Part shown: piece after piece, positions 6,454 to 15,307 of the stretch
How the letters are laid out: each line of letters opens with the position of its first letter
Position numbering within the stretch: the stretch's first letter is position 1
From: Methylibium rhizosphaerae
GTDB taxonomy: Bacteria > Pseudomonadota > Gammaproteobacteria > Burkholderiales > Burkholderiaceae_C
Direction of reading: 5' to 3'
NCBI RefSeq assembly: GCF_006386545.1
Contig: NZ_SWAR01000017.1
Span: 1-64,000 of the forward strand
Length of the DNA stretch: 64,000 nt
Notes under the pieces: model-generated
What the model was told of the DNA's origin: nothing
The model's input: the letters and a program-made list of their open reading frames with translations, nothing else
Database searches by the model: none
Program-made: the position numbers and the translations under genes

Positions 6454-8463
6454 TCAGCCGACTCGACGGCGACGTGGTGCGTCGTCCAGCACCCTGGCTT
6501 GTTCCTCAGGCGACAGCGACGAGTGGCTGACGGCCTCGCGCAGCGCGGCCGCGGCCGAGTCGGATCCCCGGGCGAGCGCTGACCTGTAAGCCGTCATCCC
6601 CTGTTGTTCGGCCAGCAGCAGCTCCACTTTGGCCGAAGCCGGCAACTGCGACGAAAGCACGGCTTCGGCATAAGCCCGCACGGATTCGCCGCGGTCGCTG
6701 TGCACCGCAGCCGCAAGCGCGGACGCGCCGTTGGCATCGCGCGCAAGCAGGAGATCTCGCTTGGCGCCCTGCGGCAGATCGGAGCCGGCGACGACGTCCA
6801 CCAACGCCGCAATGGATCGCGGCTGCTCGGATAGAACGCCCACTGAAAGCGCCGGCCGCCCGAGCGGATCGCGCGCAGCCAGCAGCTGATGCTTGTGCGC
6901 CGCTGCGAGCTTGGTGGAACTCGCAATGCCTTGCGCCAGCGTGCGGACGGCCTCCGCATGACCCTCTTGCATACCCACTGAAAGCGCCGGCATTCCATCG
7001 GGGTCACGGCCATGCAACAGCGCGGCGACAGGCAATGACGGGAGATCCGAGCGTTCCAGACCGTCGACCAGTGCGCTGACCGGGCCGTGCCGGCCCTTCT
7101 CCATCGCTATGGACAGCGCCGGCACGCCATTCGGGGCGGTCGCGACGAGCAGCTTCGCACGCTGCCGCATGTCGAGGTCCGAGTCGATGATCCCGTTGAT
7201 CAATGCCCGCACGGCCTCCGTACACCCTTGCTGCATGCCGATGAACAGGGCGGGTACGCCGGTGGCATCCTGTCCCGAAAGCAGGTCCAGCTTCAGCTCG
7301 GCGCTCAGCGCACAGTCCCGCACGATGTCACAGAAGGCGGACGTCGCATCGGCCATGCGCTGGGAAACCGCCGCATACAGCCCCGAATCTTCATCGACGT
7401 TGCAAGCCAACAGCAACGCGCCCGCGCTTTCCTGGGAGTCCTTGGCCATTTGCAGGATGGTGGGCTTCACATCGCGAAGCGAGCCGCCGAAGCCATCGGC
7501 CAGCAAGTAGTACATCAACATTTCGTTGAGGGGAGGCAACTCGTTCGCCGTGCGGCGATCGACCGGCCCGCCCGGCGGCGCTTCCGGAAGACCCGTCAGT
7601 CCGCCTTCGGGGATGGCACGAACCAGGAACAACGTCGAAAGGCCGCCGAAGTACGCGAGGAAGAGATCCTCGTCCTTCAGGAAAGTCTTGATCGATCCCT
7701 CTTGCACATTGCGCAGGTCATCGGTGGCCGCCCGCTTGTGGGTGACCGTGGCGTTCGGGTCGTAGACCGTTTGCACATACTGCGGCGGCCGGCCGGGCTC
7801 GCGCTTGATCTTGAACTCTGCAGCCATGCTGTGCATGCTGGCTTCGACCAGCATCCGCATGGCATCCACCCCGTTGTGCTCCATCTCACGGAAGCGCTCG
7901 GCCGCGAAGCTGCCCCAATCGCGACCCTCGAGGAGGTAAAGGTCGGTTTGAGCCGCTGCCAGGGTGTCGTAGATGCCCTGCACGGAGCGAGGCACGTTCC
8001 GTGCGATCGCGCCCTCACTTGCGAATGCCCGGTAGTCGGGCTTGCCGGAGCCCACTTCGTGCTGCAGCAGCCAGGCAACTGCCAGATGCCGGCATTCGAC
8101 AAGTTCTTCGTCGTTACCCTCGTGTCCCGGAAAGTACACCCGCTGATTGAGGTTCACCGCCGGATCGCGTCCGGGCTTGCTCGAGTAGTAGGGAACCTGC
8201 TTGAGACGGGTGAGGGAGGCCGCGCCGCCGTCCGCGGCATCGGAGGGCCTGCACTCGCTGGCTGGCAAGCCCGAGCGGGGCGCCATGGCACCAGCGAACG
8301 AATTGCCTCGCGACGGCAGGCTTGTTGCAAGGTCGGGGTGACCGCTTGCAGGCGTGGCGTTTGGGGCCGGTCCGCCGGCGCTGGGCAAGTCGTCGTCGGG
8401 AGTGCGAGTGCGAGTACGCGTGGGCGCCCGACCGGGGCTCGTAATGGAGAAAGTCGAAGGCAT
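6454..8463 (-). CDS. candidate type III effector: EspL/OspD3 (ShET2)-like cysteine protease with ankyrin-like repeats
   Basis: A 669-residue protein. The first ~85 residues are Ser/Pro/Arg-rich, as in type III secretion signals. A ShET2-like catalytic region follows, with candidate triad C124 (VECRHLAVAW), H211 (ASMHSMAAEF) and D235 (TVYDPNAT). The spacings of 87 and 24 residues are close to the 84 and 22 of the published EspL triad (C47/H131/D153). Residues about 402-669 contain six repeats of about 44 residues beginning G-x-PAL-x-x-x-M, like the ankyrin part of EspL. EspL cleaves host RHIM-domain proteins; the target here is unknown. A PIP box lies upstream. It converges on the F-box gene. 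Confidence 0.72.
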   Translation of the reverse strand: MPSTFSITSPGRAPTRTRTRTPDDDLPSAGGPAPNATPASGHPDLATSLPSRGNSFAGAMAPRSGLPASECRPSDAADGGAASLTRLKQVPYYSSKPGRDPAVNLNQRVYFPGHEGNDEELVECRHLAVAWLLQHEVGSGKPDYRAFASEGAIARNVPRSVQGIYDTLAAAQTDLYLLEGRDWGSFAAERFREMEHNGVDAMRMLVEASMHSMAAEFKIKREPGRPPQYVQTVYDPNATVTHKRAATDDLRNVQEGSIKTFLKDEDLFLAYFGGLSTLFLVRAIPEGGLTGLPEAPPGGPVDRRTANELPPLNEMLMYYLLADGFGGSLRDVKPTILQMAKDSQESAGALLLACNVDEDSGLYAAVSQRMADATSAFCDIVRDCALSAELKLDLLSGQDATGVPALFIGMQQGCTEAVRALINGIIDSDLDMRQRAKLLVATAPNGVPALSIAMEKGRHGPVSALVDGLERSDLPSLPVAALLHGRDPDGMPALSVGMQEGHAEAVRTLAQGIASSTKLAAAHKHQLLAARDPLGRPALSVGVLSEQPRSIAALVDVVAGSDLPQGAKRDLLLARDANGASALAAAVHSDRGESVRAYAEAVLSSQLPASAKVELLLAEQQGMTAYRSALARGSDSAAAALREAVSHSSLSPEEQARVLDDAPRRRRVG

Positions 8464-8504
8464 GAGCCGTGCAGGGCGGACGCATGTTGAGAGATGTCTC
8501 CCCG

Positions 8505-8565
8505 AATCTGCTTCAACCCCGGCCAGCCATGGCCTTGGACGCGAAAGTGTCGTCGATGGACCGAA
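8505..8565 (-). promoter_or_regulatory. PIP box (TTCGG-N15-TTCGC) and -10 element of the EspL-like gene
   Basis: On the minus strand TTCGG (8565-8561), 15 nt, TTCGC (8545-8541), then 30 nt, then CAGATT (8510-8505), which fits YANNNT. This is the full Xanthomonas-type PIP promoter layout and also satisfies the Ralstonia hrpII box TTCG-N16-TTCG. Transcription would start near 8498, about 35 nt before the ATG at 8463. Confidence 0.82.
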
Positions 8566-8727
8566 CAGGCCGCTGGACCACGTTGGTTGTCAGCTCCTGG
8601 CCGGTCTGAGACGGCCGCAAAGGGCTTGCGCGGGCGGCTCGTTGCCAGCCCCCGGGCTGACGGTCGTGCTGGCGTGGGAAACCGCTCGCTCGAGTCGGCC
8701 CACCAGGGCCGTCCGAAACCGAGCGGT

Positions 8728-9774
8728 TCACCCCGAGGGACCTTCGTTCGATCCGGACGATCCAGATGCCGGGTACAGCGTCTGCACGGTTCGCGCAAGC
8801 AAGGCGTGGCGCTTGTACTCGATGGATGTGTTGTTGTCGGGTCGCGGTCCTTCCTCGGTGCTTCGCTCCAGCGACAAACGCCCCTTGCGTTCCGTCAGGG
8901 TTTCGCCAGAACCGGTGTCGGGATCGCGTCCGACGATGGTCCGGTCGAGCTCAGGCCGGGCGTCCAGCAAATTCGACAAGCTGTGCGCATGTTTGTAGAA
9001 GGACGCAGGCAGTACTTGCAGCCCATCGATGACCTGAGCGCCCTCAGGAAGCGGCGCCTTGCTGCGCGACGCGTCCGCCAAGGGCTGCCCTTCCGCCAAC
9101 CGCTGATGCCAGAGGTCAAAGGTGGCTTGCTCCTTGTGCATTTTGGATGCGTAACTCAGGCTGAACATGACGCAATCGGCCGGCGACTTCTGCGCTTCAG
9201 CATCAATGACCGCGATGCGTGCGTCCTCCAGCCCTGGCGCTCTCTTCACCCTGCCCACGAAATCGTCATGACTGAGCAGATGCGCCATGTGTCCCATCGT
9301 GGCCGGTTCAACGACGATCAATGTGAGCGGTTTGTCGGGCTCGCGCCGAATGTCTACGGCGGCGTGGTGCGGGCCGCCCGGCCGGTTGTCGACGCGGAAG
9401 ACGGCCCGCGAGCGGCGCTTGGACGGGTCGGACACCAGCGACTCAACCAGACTGGCGGCGCTGTCGTGATAGCGCAGGTGGAGGTCGGGCTTGCGCCGGT
9501 TCTCGCTTTCCACGATCGCGCCAACGTTCGACAAGTCGGCCTGCAGCGTCGGCTTTCCGGGCTGGCGCAACGCCGCAATGTCCGCCCGGACCAGCCGCAT
9601 CTCCGCGTCCAGCGAGGCAAGCCGAGGCGATTTGCGCAGCCGCTCCAGCGGGATGTCCGGACTCGACAAGGTCGGGGCTCTACCACTTGGTGCGCTCTGG
9701 GATGGGCGAGGCGCAGCCGGTGCCTCCGCCACAGGGATTGCGAGCGACAAGCCGCTCATTCGCCTAATCGGCAT
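8728..9774 (-). CDS. YopJ/AvrRxv-family type III effector acetyltransferase
   Basis: A 348-residue protein. The ATG at 9774 is chosen because AAAGGAA lies just upstream; longer in-frame starts would read through the promoter. YopJ-family effectors acetylate Ser/Thr/Lys of host proteins using acetyl-CoA, usually activated by host inositol hexakisphosphate. The catalytic triad is visible as H137 (GPHHAAVDIR), E156 (IVVEPATM) and C201 (SPADCVMFSLSYASKM). The H-E distance of 19 equals that of YopJ (H109/E128) and the E-C distance of 45 is close to its 44 (C172). The N-terminus is Ser/Pro-rich like a type III signal. A perfect PIP box lies upstream. The 264-bp gap between its 3' end and the next gene contains that gene's promoter. 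Confidence 0.87.
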   Translation of the reverse strand: MPIRRMSGLSLAIPVAEAPAAPRPSQSAPSGRAPTLSSPDIPLERLRKSPRLASLDAEMRLVRADIAALRQPGKPTLQADLSNVGAIVESENRRKPDLHLRYHDSAASLVESLVSDPSKRRSRAVFRVDNRPGGPHHAAVDIRREPDKPLTLIVVEPATMGHMAHLLSHDDFVGRVKRAPGLEDARIAVIDAEAQKSPADCVMFSLSYASKMHKEQATFDLWHQRLAEGQPLADASRSKAPLPEGAQVIDGLQVLPASFYKHAHSLSNLLDARPELDRTIVGRDPDTGSGETLTERKGRLSLERSTEEGPRPDNNTSIEYKRHALLARTVQTLYPASGSSGSNEGPSG

Positions 9775-9840
9775 GACGATTCCTTTGTAGACATCAGGCG
9801 CCCGGCTGCAGCGACGCTGTGCCGGACGGAAATGTCGATC

Positions 9841-9902
9841 ACGGTGACGCATGTGGGCGCGCCCCTCAAGCGCCGAAGCGAAGGAATGTGGGTCGCTGCG
9901 AA
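9841..9902 (-). promoter_or_regulatory. perfect PIP box (TTCGC-N15-TTCGC) and -10 element of the YopJ-family gene
   Basis: On the minus strand TTCGC (9902-9898), 15 nt, TTCGC (9882-9878), then 31 nt, then CACCGT (9846-9841), fitting YANNNT. Known HrpX/HrpB-type promoters have 30-32 nt between box and -10. Transcription would start near 9834, about 60 nt before the ATG at 9774. Confidence 0.88.
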
Positions 9903-9946
9903 AGCGCCTCACCTCGGCGCGGGTGCCGCGAATGGCACGTCGCACT

Positions 9947-11010
9947 TCACACGTCGGTGTGCTCGGGCGGAGGGCGCACGAGCGGCTCGAGCTGCCGGGT
10001 CACGTTTTCCAGAAGCGGCTCGATCGCCGCCTCGCCGCCGCCTCGCTCATACGCCGCCACCAACGCCGCCTCCAGGGCCTCGGCCGAGCGCTGCAGTGCC
10101 GGCATGCCCAGCGTGCCGGCAACGCTCTTGAGGTCGTGGGCGCAGCGTATGGCGGCCTCCCCGTCATCTCGTGCGCGGGCGTCGCGCAGGCGTGCCTCGA
10201 AGTCGGCCTCGCGCTGGCGGAACTTGGCCAGCAGGCGCCGATACAGTGCTTCGTCGCCCCTCACTGACGCCAGGCCCGCGCGTATGTCCAACCCGGGCAG
10301 CGCGGCCGTGGCTCCACGGTTTGAAGGCGTGCCCGGAGGCACCCAACGCGCCAGGGTGGAGAACAACTCTTCAACGTTGACCGGCTTGGAGATGTGGTCG
10401 TTCATGCCGGCCGCCAGCACCTTTTCCCGGTCGCCCACCATCGCGTTCGCTGTCATCGCGATCACCGGCAGGTCGCGCCACTGCGGCTGTTGCCGCAGCG
10501 CCTGCGTGGCCGCATAGCCGTCCATCACCGGCATCTGGCAGTCCATCAGCACCAGGTCGAAGGGCTCGCGCTCGAGCCACTCCAGCGCTTCCTGGCCGTT
10601 TTGCGCGGTGCGCAGCAGGATGCCGGCGCGACCCAGCAGATCGCCCGCCAGCTCCTGGTTGATCGGGTTGTCCTCGACCAGCAGGATGCGGGCTCCGGCC
10701 AGGCTGGCGCGCTGTCTGGCGAGTGCTTCGTCGCGCCGCTCGCTGCGCCGCGCGTGCTGCCCGGGCAAGTGCAACGCTCCCAGGCAGGCGTCGAGCAGCG
10801 TCGACGGAGTCACGGGCTTGGTGAGCATCGCGGCCGCGTTGATCCGCGCCTCAGCCAGGCGGCGCGCCGCCTCGTCGCGGCTGAACGCTGTCAGCATCAG
10901 CACCGTGGGCGGAGGGTGGCGCAGGTTCATGCGAGACAGTTCGAGCAGGCAGTCGATGCCGTCGAGTCGAGGCATCTTCCAGTCCAGCAGGAGGTTCGAA
11001 CCCTGTACCA
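9947..11010 (-). pseudogene. 3' remnant of a hybrid histidine kinase (REC-REC-HPt)
   Basis: Only the C-terminal signalling modules survive. The frame is open up to about 11010 and enters in the middle of a first receiver domain at LLLDWKMPRLDG, the phospho-Asp segment. A complete second receiver follows (ARILLVEDNPINQ, then LVLMDCQMPVMDGYAAT). The last domain is a histidine phosphotransfer domain (RCAHDLKSVAGTLGM). The sensor, HisKA and ATPase domains are missing, and upstream sequence belongs to a TonB receptor. An internal ATG at 10975 could still give a 342-residue protein, so some function cannot be excluded. The right-hand junction is uncertain by about 15 nt. Confidence 0.75.
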
Positions 11011-12218
11011 GGCGAAATGATCATGGGTGGCGGCAGCACGCTGGACAGCGGATACGGCAGCGCATCGCCGATGCCCACCTTCTGAGCGCCGCTCGTGCGG
11101 TCGCGGTAGGCGTAGATTCCGCCGACGAGCTTGAGCGCGTCGGCCTCGTAGTTCACATCGATTTCGTGGCTGCTCGCGCGGGTCACGTAGTCCTGGTTCG
11201 TCAGCGTGAAGAGACCGCTCGCGAATTCCACGCCGTCGTTGACCAGCCGCGTCGTGCCGGCCAGGTAGGTGACTGACCAGCGTTCGTCGATCGACCACGT
11301 GAGTTGCGAACGAAAGGCCGTCTGCTTCAGGTCGCTGGCGATGTCTTGCGCACTGCGGTAGCCGAGGATGTTGCCGCCCGGCGCCACCGTCACCGGCGGG
11401 CCGAGTGTGCCTGCCGCGATGTCCGCGTTCGGAAAGTACGTGTAGCTGGCTCGCACGACGTCGGGCAGCGTGCTGTTGTTCTGTGTTTGGCTCAATGACG
11501 CGCGCCAGCGCAGGTCCGGCGTGGCCTGCAGCGCCCATGCCAGCCGAGCACTCGACACATCGATCTCGCCGTAGTTGCGCGGCGAAGCTCCCCCGTCGTC
11601 GTAGCCGTCGCTCTTGCGCTTCATCGCCGAGGCGCGAAGCTGGAGCGCGCCGGACACCGGGACGTTGATCACACCACGGGCCGTGCGGTCGTGGTAGCTG
11701 CCATAGGCCAGATCGCCAAAAGCCTCGAACCTCGAACTCGCGCGGGCCGTCTCGATGTTGACGACGCCGGCCGTCGCATTGCGGCCGTAGACCGTGCCCT
11801 GAGGGCCACGCACCGCCTCGATGCGATCGATGTCGAACAGGCCCAGGCTCAGGGCCTGGTAGGCGGGTTCGTAGATGCCGTCGACCTGCACGGCCACGGT
11901 GGAATATCCACCGAACGAATTGTTGTTGCCGATGCCGCGCATCGAGAAGCCGTTTTGCACCAGCTGGAGGTTGGGCACCGAGCTCGCGACGTCTGTCAGC
12001 GCGCTGATGCCTTGCGAGTCCAGCGCCGCTTGACCGACGACCGAGGCCGCGATGGGAGCTTTCGAGAGGACTTCAGGTCGACGCTGCGCCGTGATCGTGA
12101 TCGACTCGAGTACGAGCGCCCCCGGCGTATCGTCCTGCGCATGGCCAGGACCGGTGTGCAACAGCACACACAACATCACGCCCAGCAGCACGACCAACGG
12201 CATCTTCCTGGGTGACAT
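11011..12218 (-). pseudogene. 5' remnant of a TonB-dependent outer-membrane receptor
   Basis: Starts normally with a signal peptide (MSPRKMPLVVLLGVMLCVLL, ending near GHAQ). A TonB-box-like ESITITAQRR and a plug domain follow (SVPNLQLVQNGFSMRGIG, RIEAVRGPQGTVYGRNATAG), then the first barrel strands. Sequence typical of the family stops after about 395 residues, near SSVLPPPMIISP. Downstream of that, the same reading frame runs out of frame through the hybrid kinase to a stop at 10851. Full receptors are about 700-800 residues, so the second half of the barrel is deleted and the product would not be functional. Confidence 0.78.
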
Positions 12219-12383
12219 GAGACCCCCGCATTGCTGGGTGCCACGCTGTGAGCGTGTCCGCCTCCCTGGTGCCCGGGCAGCTTACTGCACTGCTTGCGCC
12301 GCTTGAAGCCCCGCGATCACGGTGGGAGCGCGGCGGCCCGCATCACGGCAACTGGCGCTGGGCCGGGTGCTCACCGAAAAGAC

Positions 12384-12408
12384 AAACGCCCCGCAGTGCG
12401 GGGCGTTT
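12384..12408 (-). terminator. hairpin downstream of tRNA-Cys
   Basis: Perfect 11-bp inverted repeat AAACGCCCCGC with a 3-nt loop. On the minus strand it is followed by GTCTTTTC, a weak U-tract. It probably ends the tRNA-Cys transcript. Confidence 0.65.
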
Positions 12409-12434
12409 GAGTGCTCGCATGGCGAGCTGAATGC

Positions 12435-12508
12435 TGGAGGCGCGGGCCGGAGTCGAACCGACCTACACGGATTTGCAATCCGGTGCATAACCGCTTTGCT
12501 ACCGCGCC
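12435..12508 (-). tRNA. tRNA-Cys (anticodon GCA)
   Basis: A 74-nt cloverleaf on the minus strand. The acceptor arm is GGCGCGG pairing with CCGCGCC, the anticodon loop is in GGATTGCAAATCC, the T-arm contains GGTTCGACTCC, and the 3' CCA is encoded. It lies just after tRNA-Gly in the same orientation, separated from it by a terminator. Confidence 0.95.
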
Positions 12509-12544
12509 GTGAATCTTTGATCTTGGAGGAGACCGGATTCTGGC

Positions 12545-12580
12545 AAAAAAAAGGAAGCCGTTTTTATTCGGGCTTCCCTT
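12545..12580 (-). terminator. rho-independent terminator after tRNA-Gly
   Basis: On the minus strand the stem GGAAGCC/GGCTTCC is followed by eight T residues (12552-12545). It sits 7 nt past the 3' end of tRNA-Gly and before tRNA-Cys, so the two tRNAs are at least partly transcribed independently. Confidence 0.8.
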
Positions 12581-12586
12581 TGTATC

Positions 12587-12662
12587 TGGAGCGGGAGACG
12601 AGTCTCGAACTCGCGACCTCAACCTTGGCAAGGTTGCGCTCTACCAACTGAGCTACTCCCGC
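12587..12662 (-). tRNA. tRNA-Gly (anticodon GCC)
   Basis: A 76-nt cloverleaf on the minus strand starting GCGGGAGTAGCTCAGTTGG. The anticodon stem-loop is CAACCTTGCCAAGGTTG with GCC, the T-arm is GAGTTCGAGACTC, and the 3' CCA is encoded. Confidence 0.96.
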
Positions 12663-12739
12663 TTGGTGCTTCAGTGAACGTTGTTTACGACCACCGAAGC
12701 CTCAGATTATAGACAGAGTTTTATCGGTTGTGCAAGAGG

Positions 12740-15169
12740 TCAGTGCTTCAGAACTTCAACATTTTCTTGAGGCGCTGCCTTGCCCTCCGGCTTGGCCCCG
12801 TCGCCCGACTTGGCGACCTCTTCTTCCGGCAGCTGCTGCGGCACCGACTCGAGCGCGATCTCGAGCACCTTGTCGATCCACTTGACCGGCACGATCTCGA
12901 GCTTGTTCTTCACGTTCTCGGGGATGTCCTGCAGGTCCTTGGCGTTCTCTTCCGGAATCAGCACCGTCTTGATGCCGCCACGGTGAGCCGCCAGCAGCTT
13001 TTCCTTCAGGCCGCCGATGGCCGTGACCTCGCCGCGCAAGGTGATCTCACCCGTCATGGCAACGTCAGCGCGCACCGGGATGCCGGTGAGCGCGGAGACG
13101 AACGCCGTGGTCATGGCGATGCCCGCGCTCGGGCCGTCCTTCGGCGTCGCGCCGTCGGGCACGTGGATGTGGATGTCGCGCTTCTCGAACAGCTCGTCCT
13201 TGATGCCCAGGCGGCGTGCCCGTGAGCGCACCACCGAGCGAGCCGCCTCGACCGACTCCTTCATCACGTCACCCAGCGAACCGGTGCGAATGATCGAGCC
13301 CTTGCCCGGCATCAGCGCCGACTCGATGGTCAGCAGGTCGCCGCCGACTTCCGTCCACGCCAGACCCACGACCTGGCCGACCTGGTTTTCCTTTTCGGCC
13401 TGGCCGTAGCTGTAGCGACGCACGCCCAGGAAGTCGTTGAGGTTCTCTTCGGTGACCTTGACCTGGCCTTCGTAGGTCTTGAGCGACAGGCCCTTCACCA
13501 CCTTGCGGCAGATCTTCGACACCTCGCGCTCCAGCGAACGCACGCCAGCTTCACGGGTGTAGTAGCGGATGATCCCGCGGATCGCCTCTTCGGTGACGTC
13601 GAGCTCTTCGTCCTTGACGCCGTTGTTCTTGCGCTGCTTGGGCAGGAGGTAGCGCTGGGCGATGTTGAGCTTTTCGTCTTCGGTGTAGCCGGACAGGCGA
13701 ATCACTTCCATGCGGTCGAGCAGAGCCGGCGGAATGTTCAGCGAGTTGGAGGTCGCCACGAACATCACGTCGCTCAGGTCGAAGTCGACCTCGATGTAGT
13801 GATCGCTGAAGGTGTGGTTCTGCTCCGGGTCGAGCACCTCGAGCAAAGCGCTCGACGGGTCGCCGCGGAAGTCCATGCCCAGCTTGTCGATCTCGTCGAG
13901 CAGGAACAGCGGGTTGCGAGTACCGACCTTCGACAGGCTCTGCAGCACCTTGCCCGGCATCGAGCCGATATAGGTGCGGCGGTGCCCGCGGATCTCGGCT
14001 TCGTCACGCACGCCGCCCAGGGCCATGCGCACGAACTTGCGGCCAGTGGCACGGGCGATGGACTGACCCAGCGAGGTCTTGCCGACGCCCGGAGGGCCGA
14101 CCAGGCACAGGATGGGCGCCTTGACCTTGTCGACGCGCTGCTGCACCGCGAGGTATTCGAGGATGCGGTCCTTGACCTTCTCGAGGCCGTAGTGGTCCTC
14201 GTTCAGGACCTGCTCGGCGTGCTGGAGGTCGTGCTTGATCTTGGTCTTCTTGCTCCAGGGCAGGTTGACCAGCGTATCGATGTAGTTGCGCACGACCGTC
14301 GCTTCAGCCGACATCGGCGACATCAGCTTGAGCTTCTTGAGCTCGCTCTCGGCCTTCTTGCGCGCTTCCTTGGGCATGCGCGCCGCCTGGATCTTCTTCT
14401 CGAGCTCGTCGAGGTCGGCGCCTTCGTCGCCCTCGCCCAGCTCCTTCTGGATGGCCTTGACCTGCTCGTTCAGGTAGTACTCGCGCTGGCTCTTTTCCAT
14501 CTGCCGCTTAACGCGGCCGCGGATGCGCTTTTCGACCTGCAGGATGTCGACCTCGTGCTCGAGTTGCTCGAGCAGCTTTTCCAGACGGCCGTTGACGGAC
14601 ACGAGGTCGAGGATGACCTGCTTGCTCTCGAGCTTGAGCGGCAAGTGGGCTGCAATGGTGTCGGCAAGCCGGCCGGCGTCGTCGATGCCCGCGATGGAGG
14701 TCAGGATCTCCGGCGGGATCTTCTTGTTGAGCTTCACGTACTGGTCGAACTGCTGCGTCACCGCGCGGCGCAGCGCCTCGATCTCAGGCGTGGTGCCCGC
14801 CTCGGGCGGCACGGGCACGACTTCGGCGACGAAGTGCTCGCCGTTGTCTTCGATCTTCTGGGTGTTTGCGCGCTGGATGCCTTCGACCAGCACCTTCACG
14901 GTGCCGTCGGGCAGCTTCAGCATCTGCAGGATGCTCGACACGCAACCGGTGTCGAACATGTCGTCGGCCTTGGGCTCATCCTTGCCGGCGGCCTTCTGCG
15001 CGACCAGCATGATCTGGCGGCCGGCTTCCATCGCCGCCTCGAGCGCCTTGATGGACTTCGGGCGCCCGACGAACAGCGGAATGACCATGTGCGGGAACAC
15101 CACCACGTCGCGCAGCGGAAGCAGCGGCAGGGTGATGGGATCCGCGGGGAGTACGGGGTGTCCGGACAT
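12740..15169 (-). CDS. lon: ATP-dependent protease Lon
   Basis: An 809-residue protein of the usual length for bacterial LonA. It degrades misfolded and regulatory cytoplasmic proteins. An N-terminal substrate-binding LON domain ([20 protein letters not shown]) is followed by a coiled-coil region rich in Lys/Glu and the AAA+ module with Walker [10 protein letters not shown]. The C-terminal protease domain carries the catalytic Ser in [13 protein letters not shown], with the partner Lys further on in GGLKEK. It is the last gene of the tig-clpP-clpX-lon cluster, 138 bp after clpX, so it probably has its own promoter in that gap. No clear heat-shock promoter could be read there. Confidence 0.98.
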   Translation of the reverse strand: MSGHPVLPADPITLPLLPLRDVVVFPHMVIPLFVGRPKSIKALEAAMEAGRQIMLVAQKAAGKDEPKADDMFDTGCVSSILQMLKLPDGTVKVLVEGIQRANTQKIEDNGEHFVAEVVPVPPEAGTTPEIEALRRAVTQQFDQYVKLNKKIPPEILTSIAGIDDAGRLADTIAAHLPLKLESKQVILDLVSVNGRLEKLLEQLEHEVDILQVEKRIRGRVKRQMEKSQREYYLNEQVKAIQKELGEGDEGADLDELEKKIQAARMPKEARKKAESELKKLKLMSPMSAEATVVRNYIDTLVNLPWSKKTKIKHDLQHAEQVLNEDHYGLEKVKDRILEYLAVQQRVDKVKAPILCLVGPPGVGKTSLGQSIARATGRKFVRMALGGVRDEAEIRGHRRTYIGSMPGKVLQSLSKVGTRNPLFLLDEIDKLGMDFRGDPSSALLEVLDPEQNHTFSDHYIEVDFDLSDVMFVATSNSLNIPPALLDRMEVIRLSGYTEDEKLNIAQRYLLPKQRKNNGVKDEELDVTEEAIRGIIRYYTREAGVRSLEREVSKICRKVVKGLSLKTYEGQVKVTEENLNDFLGVRRYSYGQAEKENQVGQVVGLAWTEVGGDLLTIESALMPGKGSIIRTGSLGDVMKESVEAARSVVRSRARRLGIKDELFEKRDIHIHVPDGATPKDGPSAGIAMTTAFVSALTGIPVRADVAMTGEITLRGEVTAIGGLKEKLLAAHRGGIKTVLIPEENAKDLQDIPENVKNKLEIVPVKWIDKVLEIALESVPQQLPEEEVAKSGDGAKPEGKAAPQENVEVLKH

Positions 15170-15307
15170 TGCAACCTCTCTTTCTCAGGCCCAAATAAGG
15201 ACTGAGCGGTCAAAAAACAAGAACGTGGCGGCATGAGGCCGGGCGGCGAGTATTGCGGAAGCTGGTGGGGTCGATCTCCCGCATTCCAGACACTGTTGCG
15301 ACGCTTC

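Noticed and set aside
10993-11002. GGTTCGAACC at the deletion junction resembles a tRNA T-loop and could mark an att site
   Set aside because: No tRNA structure surrounds it and no integrase is nearby. Kept only as a remark in the scar finding.
10851-12218. Reading the 455-codon frame as a complete short TonB receptor
   Set aside because: The last ~60 codons are out of frame with the kinase sequence they run through, and the barrel is incomplete.
13799-15205. Long open frame antisense to lon
   Set aside because: It mirrors lon codons, has no ribosome site and no recognisable domain.
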